Shown: one piece after another, positions 39,826-41,423 of the stretch
Layout: the number at the start of each line of letters is the position of its first letter
Numbering within the stretch: the stretch's first letter is position 1
Source of the DNA: JAVBRU01 sp031547595
Lineage (GTDB): Bacteria; Bacillota; Clostridia; Christensenellales; Aristaeellaceae
Reading direction: 5' to 3'
NCBI GenBank assembly: GCA_031547595.1
Contig: JAVBRU010000056.1
Coordinates: 1-41,423, forward strand
Length of the DNA: 41,423 bases
Notes under the pieces: model-generated
What the model was told of the DNA's origin: nothing
The model's database searches: none
The model's input: only the letters and a program-made list of their open reading frames with translations
Translations under genes and position numbers: made by a program

Positions 39826-41028
39826 ATGAAGAAAGTATTTGCCCTGCTTCTGTGCGTGATGATGCTGGCCTCTGCGACCGCGATGGCCGAAGTCACCCTC
39901 AAGACCGTGTCCACCTTTGCCGGCACCGATGCCGCCGCCGACACCTATCAGAAGTTCCTGGACGCTTGGGCTGCCGAAACCGGCAACAAAGTGCTCGACT
40001 CTTCTGCGTCTGCTGACGAAGCCTGGAAATCCAGCGTCATCAACGATTTCGCCGCCGGCAACGAAGCCGATGTTCTGTTCTACTTTGCCAAGACCGCGGA
40101 CAGCGCGCCCATTCTTGACAAAGTGGTTCCCATCAGCGAAATCAATGCCCAGTATCCCGAAGCGGGCCTGCTGGAAAACGGCGCCATTGCGGAAGCTGAC
40201 GGCGTGGTGTATGCCATTCCCGTTCGCGCTTTCTGGGAAGGCCTGTTTGTAAACACCGACCTGTTCGAGCAGTTTGGCCTGGAACTGCCCACCGATTGGG
40301 CGAAGCTCGAGACCGCTATTAAGACCTTCAAGGAAAACGGCATCGTGCCCATCGCTGTTTCCTTCTCTGACGTGCCCCACTACATCGTGGAATTTGCCAT
40401 CGTTGCCAGCGGCAGCCCCGCCGACCACATGGCCCGCCCCGCTGTTGGCGAAGCCGTTCCCCAGAGCTGGATTGACGGCATGAAGCTGATCAACTACCTG
40501 TACACCCTGGGCGCATTTGCGGAAGACTGCAACGCCACCAACAACGATATCACCAGCCAGATGTTCCGCGACAAGAAGGCTGCCATGATCATCGACGGCT
40601 CCTGGTTTGCCAATGGCATCCCCGCCGAAAACTGGGATACCACCGCTGTGATGCCCTTCCCCGCGTATTCTGCTGATGCCGATTCTACTGCCTTCATTGG
40701 CGGCGTGTCCATGGGCTTCTACCTCTCCAAGAAAGCCTGGCAGGATGATGCGAAGCGTGACGCGGCTGTGTCCCTGCTGACCTACCTGACCACCGGCGAC
40801 AACGGCATCGCGCTGGGCGGCTTCGCGTTTGGCGGCCGTATCCTGACCGACGCTGCGGCGATGGTGAACAACTCCAACGCCATGCTCAGCCCCTTCCAGG
40901 ATGAAATGAACCAGGAAGTCCGCGCTGACAAGTGGTTCAGCAAGGTTCCGGACATCGTGGACGGCACTTTGACCGACATCGAAGGCATGTGGAAAGACAT
41001 CATTGATGCCGACGTGTGGGCCAAGTAA
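39826..41028 (+). CDS. ABC transporter sugar-binding protein, extracellular family 1
   Basis: This 400-aa solute-binding protein has a signal peptide MKKVFALLLCVMMLASATAMA and a MalE-like body: FLDAWAAETGNKV, VPVRAFWEGLFVNTDLF-type hinge segments, KKAAMIIDGSWFANG and TAFIGGVSMGFYLSKKAW. It should deliver a sugar or oligosaccharide to the permease encoded downstream. Unusually for a Firmicute there is no clear lipobox: Cys10 is preceded by LLL, and cleavage after ATAMA looks likelier. A GAAGGAGG ribosome site 8 bases before the ATG is strong. Substrate unknown. Confidence 0.9.
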   Translation: MKKVFALLLCVMMLASATAMAEVTLKTVSTFAGTDAAADTYQKFLDAWAAETGNKVLDSSASADEAWKSSVINDFAAGNEADVLFYFAKTADSAPILDKVVPISEINAQYPEAGLLENGAIAEADGVVYAIPVRAFWEGLFVNTDLFEQFGLELPTDWAKLETAIKTFKENGIVPIAVSFSDVPHYIVEFAIVASGSPADHMARPAVGEAVPQSWIDGMKLINYLYTLGAFAEDCNATNNDITSQMFRDKKAAMIIDGSWFANGIPAENWDTTAVMPFPAYSADADSTAFIGGVSMGFYLSKKAWQDDAKRDAAVSLLTYLTTGDNGIALGGFAFGGRILTDAAAMVNNSNAMLSPFQDEMNQEVRADKWFSKVPDIVDGTLTDIEGMWKDIIDADVWAK

Positions 41029-41044
41029 TTAGCTGTGATACCGC

Positions 41045-41081
41045 TGGGGGCTGCCTCTTGGCAGCCCCCATTCCATGGGGG
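41045..41081 (+). other. Overlapping hairpins between binding protein and permease genes
   Basis: Hairpin 1 (41045-41070) is TGGGGGCTGCC/GGCAGCCCCCA. Its last CCCCCAT can instead pair with ATGGGGG to form hairpin 2 (41065-41081). No U-run follows, so this is more likely a 3'-stabilising or partial read-through structure that keeps binding protein in excess of permease. Confidence 0.65.
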
Positions 41082-41152
41082 AAAGTGCTGCTTTTCTCCA
41101 TGAAATGGGGGACAATACGCCCTCATTCCACCATAACGGAGGTGTAAACAGT

Positions 41153-41423
41153 ATGCTCTACCGCGATAAAAGGCCGCTATTACTGTTCGTAGTGCCAGCA
41201 TTCCTGCTGATGGCCGTGTTTCTTTACTATCCCTTTGTGGTCAATATCTACAACAGCCTGTTTGAGATCAAGGGCATGGCTGCGCCCGTCAGCGAGTTTA
41301 TTGGCCTGAAAAACTACAAGGATTTCTTCACCAACGACCCGCGCGCATCCATTGCCCTTACCAACACGCTCAAGATCATGGGCCTGACGCTGATCTTCCA
41401 GGTGGGGCTGGCACTGCTGCTGG
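41153..41423 (+). CDS. ABC sugar transporter permease, MalF-type (partial, cut by window end)
   Basis: The first 90 codons are present. GGAGGTG precedes the ATG by 8 bases. The start MLYRDKRPLLLFVVPAFLLM leads into a first transmembrane segment, then YYPFVVNIYNSLFEIKG and FIGLKNYKDFFTNDP, the standard N-terminal pattern of MalF/UgpA-like permeases, followed by the start of a second membrane segment. It continues beyond 41423. Confidence 0.9.
   Translation, partial: MLYRDKRPLLLFVVPAFLLMAVFLYYPFVVNIYNSLFEIKGMAAPVSEFIGLKNYKDFFTNDPRASIALTNTLKIMGLTLIFQVGLALLL

Noticed and set aside
1..41423. CRISPR arrays, insertion sequences, prophage genes, tRNA and rRNA
   Set aside because: I looked for regular direct repeats, transposase or integrase motifs, and tRNA-like cloverleaf or rRNA stretches, and saw none.

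Overview
The window reads as chromosome of a fairly GC-rich anaerobic Firmicute of class Clostridia. The signs are a Firmicutes-type T-box leader, strong sigma-A promoters, GGAGG ribosome sites, a split AICAR transformylase/IMP cyclohydrolase pair, secreted SH3-repeat proteins with Thr/Pro-rich linkers, a YesM-type kinase, and several GGDEF/HD-GYP proteins. A Christensenellales-like lineage would fit, but that is inference. I see no rRNA, tRNA, CRISPR, phage or insertion sequence.

Layout. 1-6416 (minus): purine operon purE-purC-purF-purM-purN-purO-AICAR transformylase, driven by a TTGAAA-N17-TATAAT promoter with a PurBox-like site upstream. 6663-12548 (plus): FHA protein, FtsW/RodA, class B PBP, pyroglutamyl peptidase, glycerate kinase and a membrane protein, most of them overlapping by ATGA. 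12692-13261: a YdeI-like protein. 13265-16278 (minus): a four-gene unit of an unnamed protein, a 27-aa peptide too short for normal gene calling, a membrane HD-GYP phosphodiesterase and a DUF5317 protein. 16487-20489 (plus): lepA, a cvpA-like gene and a membrane diguanylate cyclase. 20586-28015: a WbpM/CapD-type sugar-nucleotide dehydratase, a small basic protein whose ORF contains an intrinsic terminator, a 1034-aa SH3-repeat wall protein, a BaiN-like flavoprotein and a flavin reductase. 28138-31987: a second diguanylate cyclase, a MerR-GyrI regulator with a 19-bp-spacer promoter, and a secreted protein. 32012-34014: a T-box leader controlling an acyl-CoA synthetase. 34021-37314: DUF2974 hydrolase, small membrane protein, CofE-like ligase, M42 peptidase. 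37469-41423: YbaK deacylase, YesM-type kinase, sugar-binding protein and the start of an ABC permease cut by the window edge.

The most interesting points are: (1) the terminator-in-ORF small gene at 22613-22886, which should yield a nonstop mRNA as ArfA and BrfA ribosome-rescue genes do; (2) a T-box in front of an acyl-CoA synthetase instead of an aminoacyl-tRNA synthetase or amino-acid gene; (3) the HD-GYP / 27-aa peptide / DUF5317 unit, a candidate peptide-to-c-di-GMP signalling system; and (4) a family of structured double-hairpin repeats, four copies of which lie directly after stop codons in the sense orientation.
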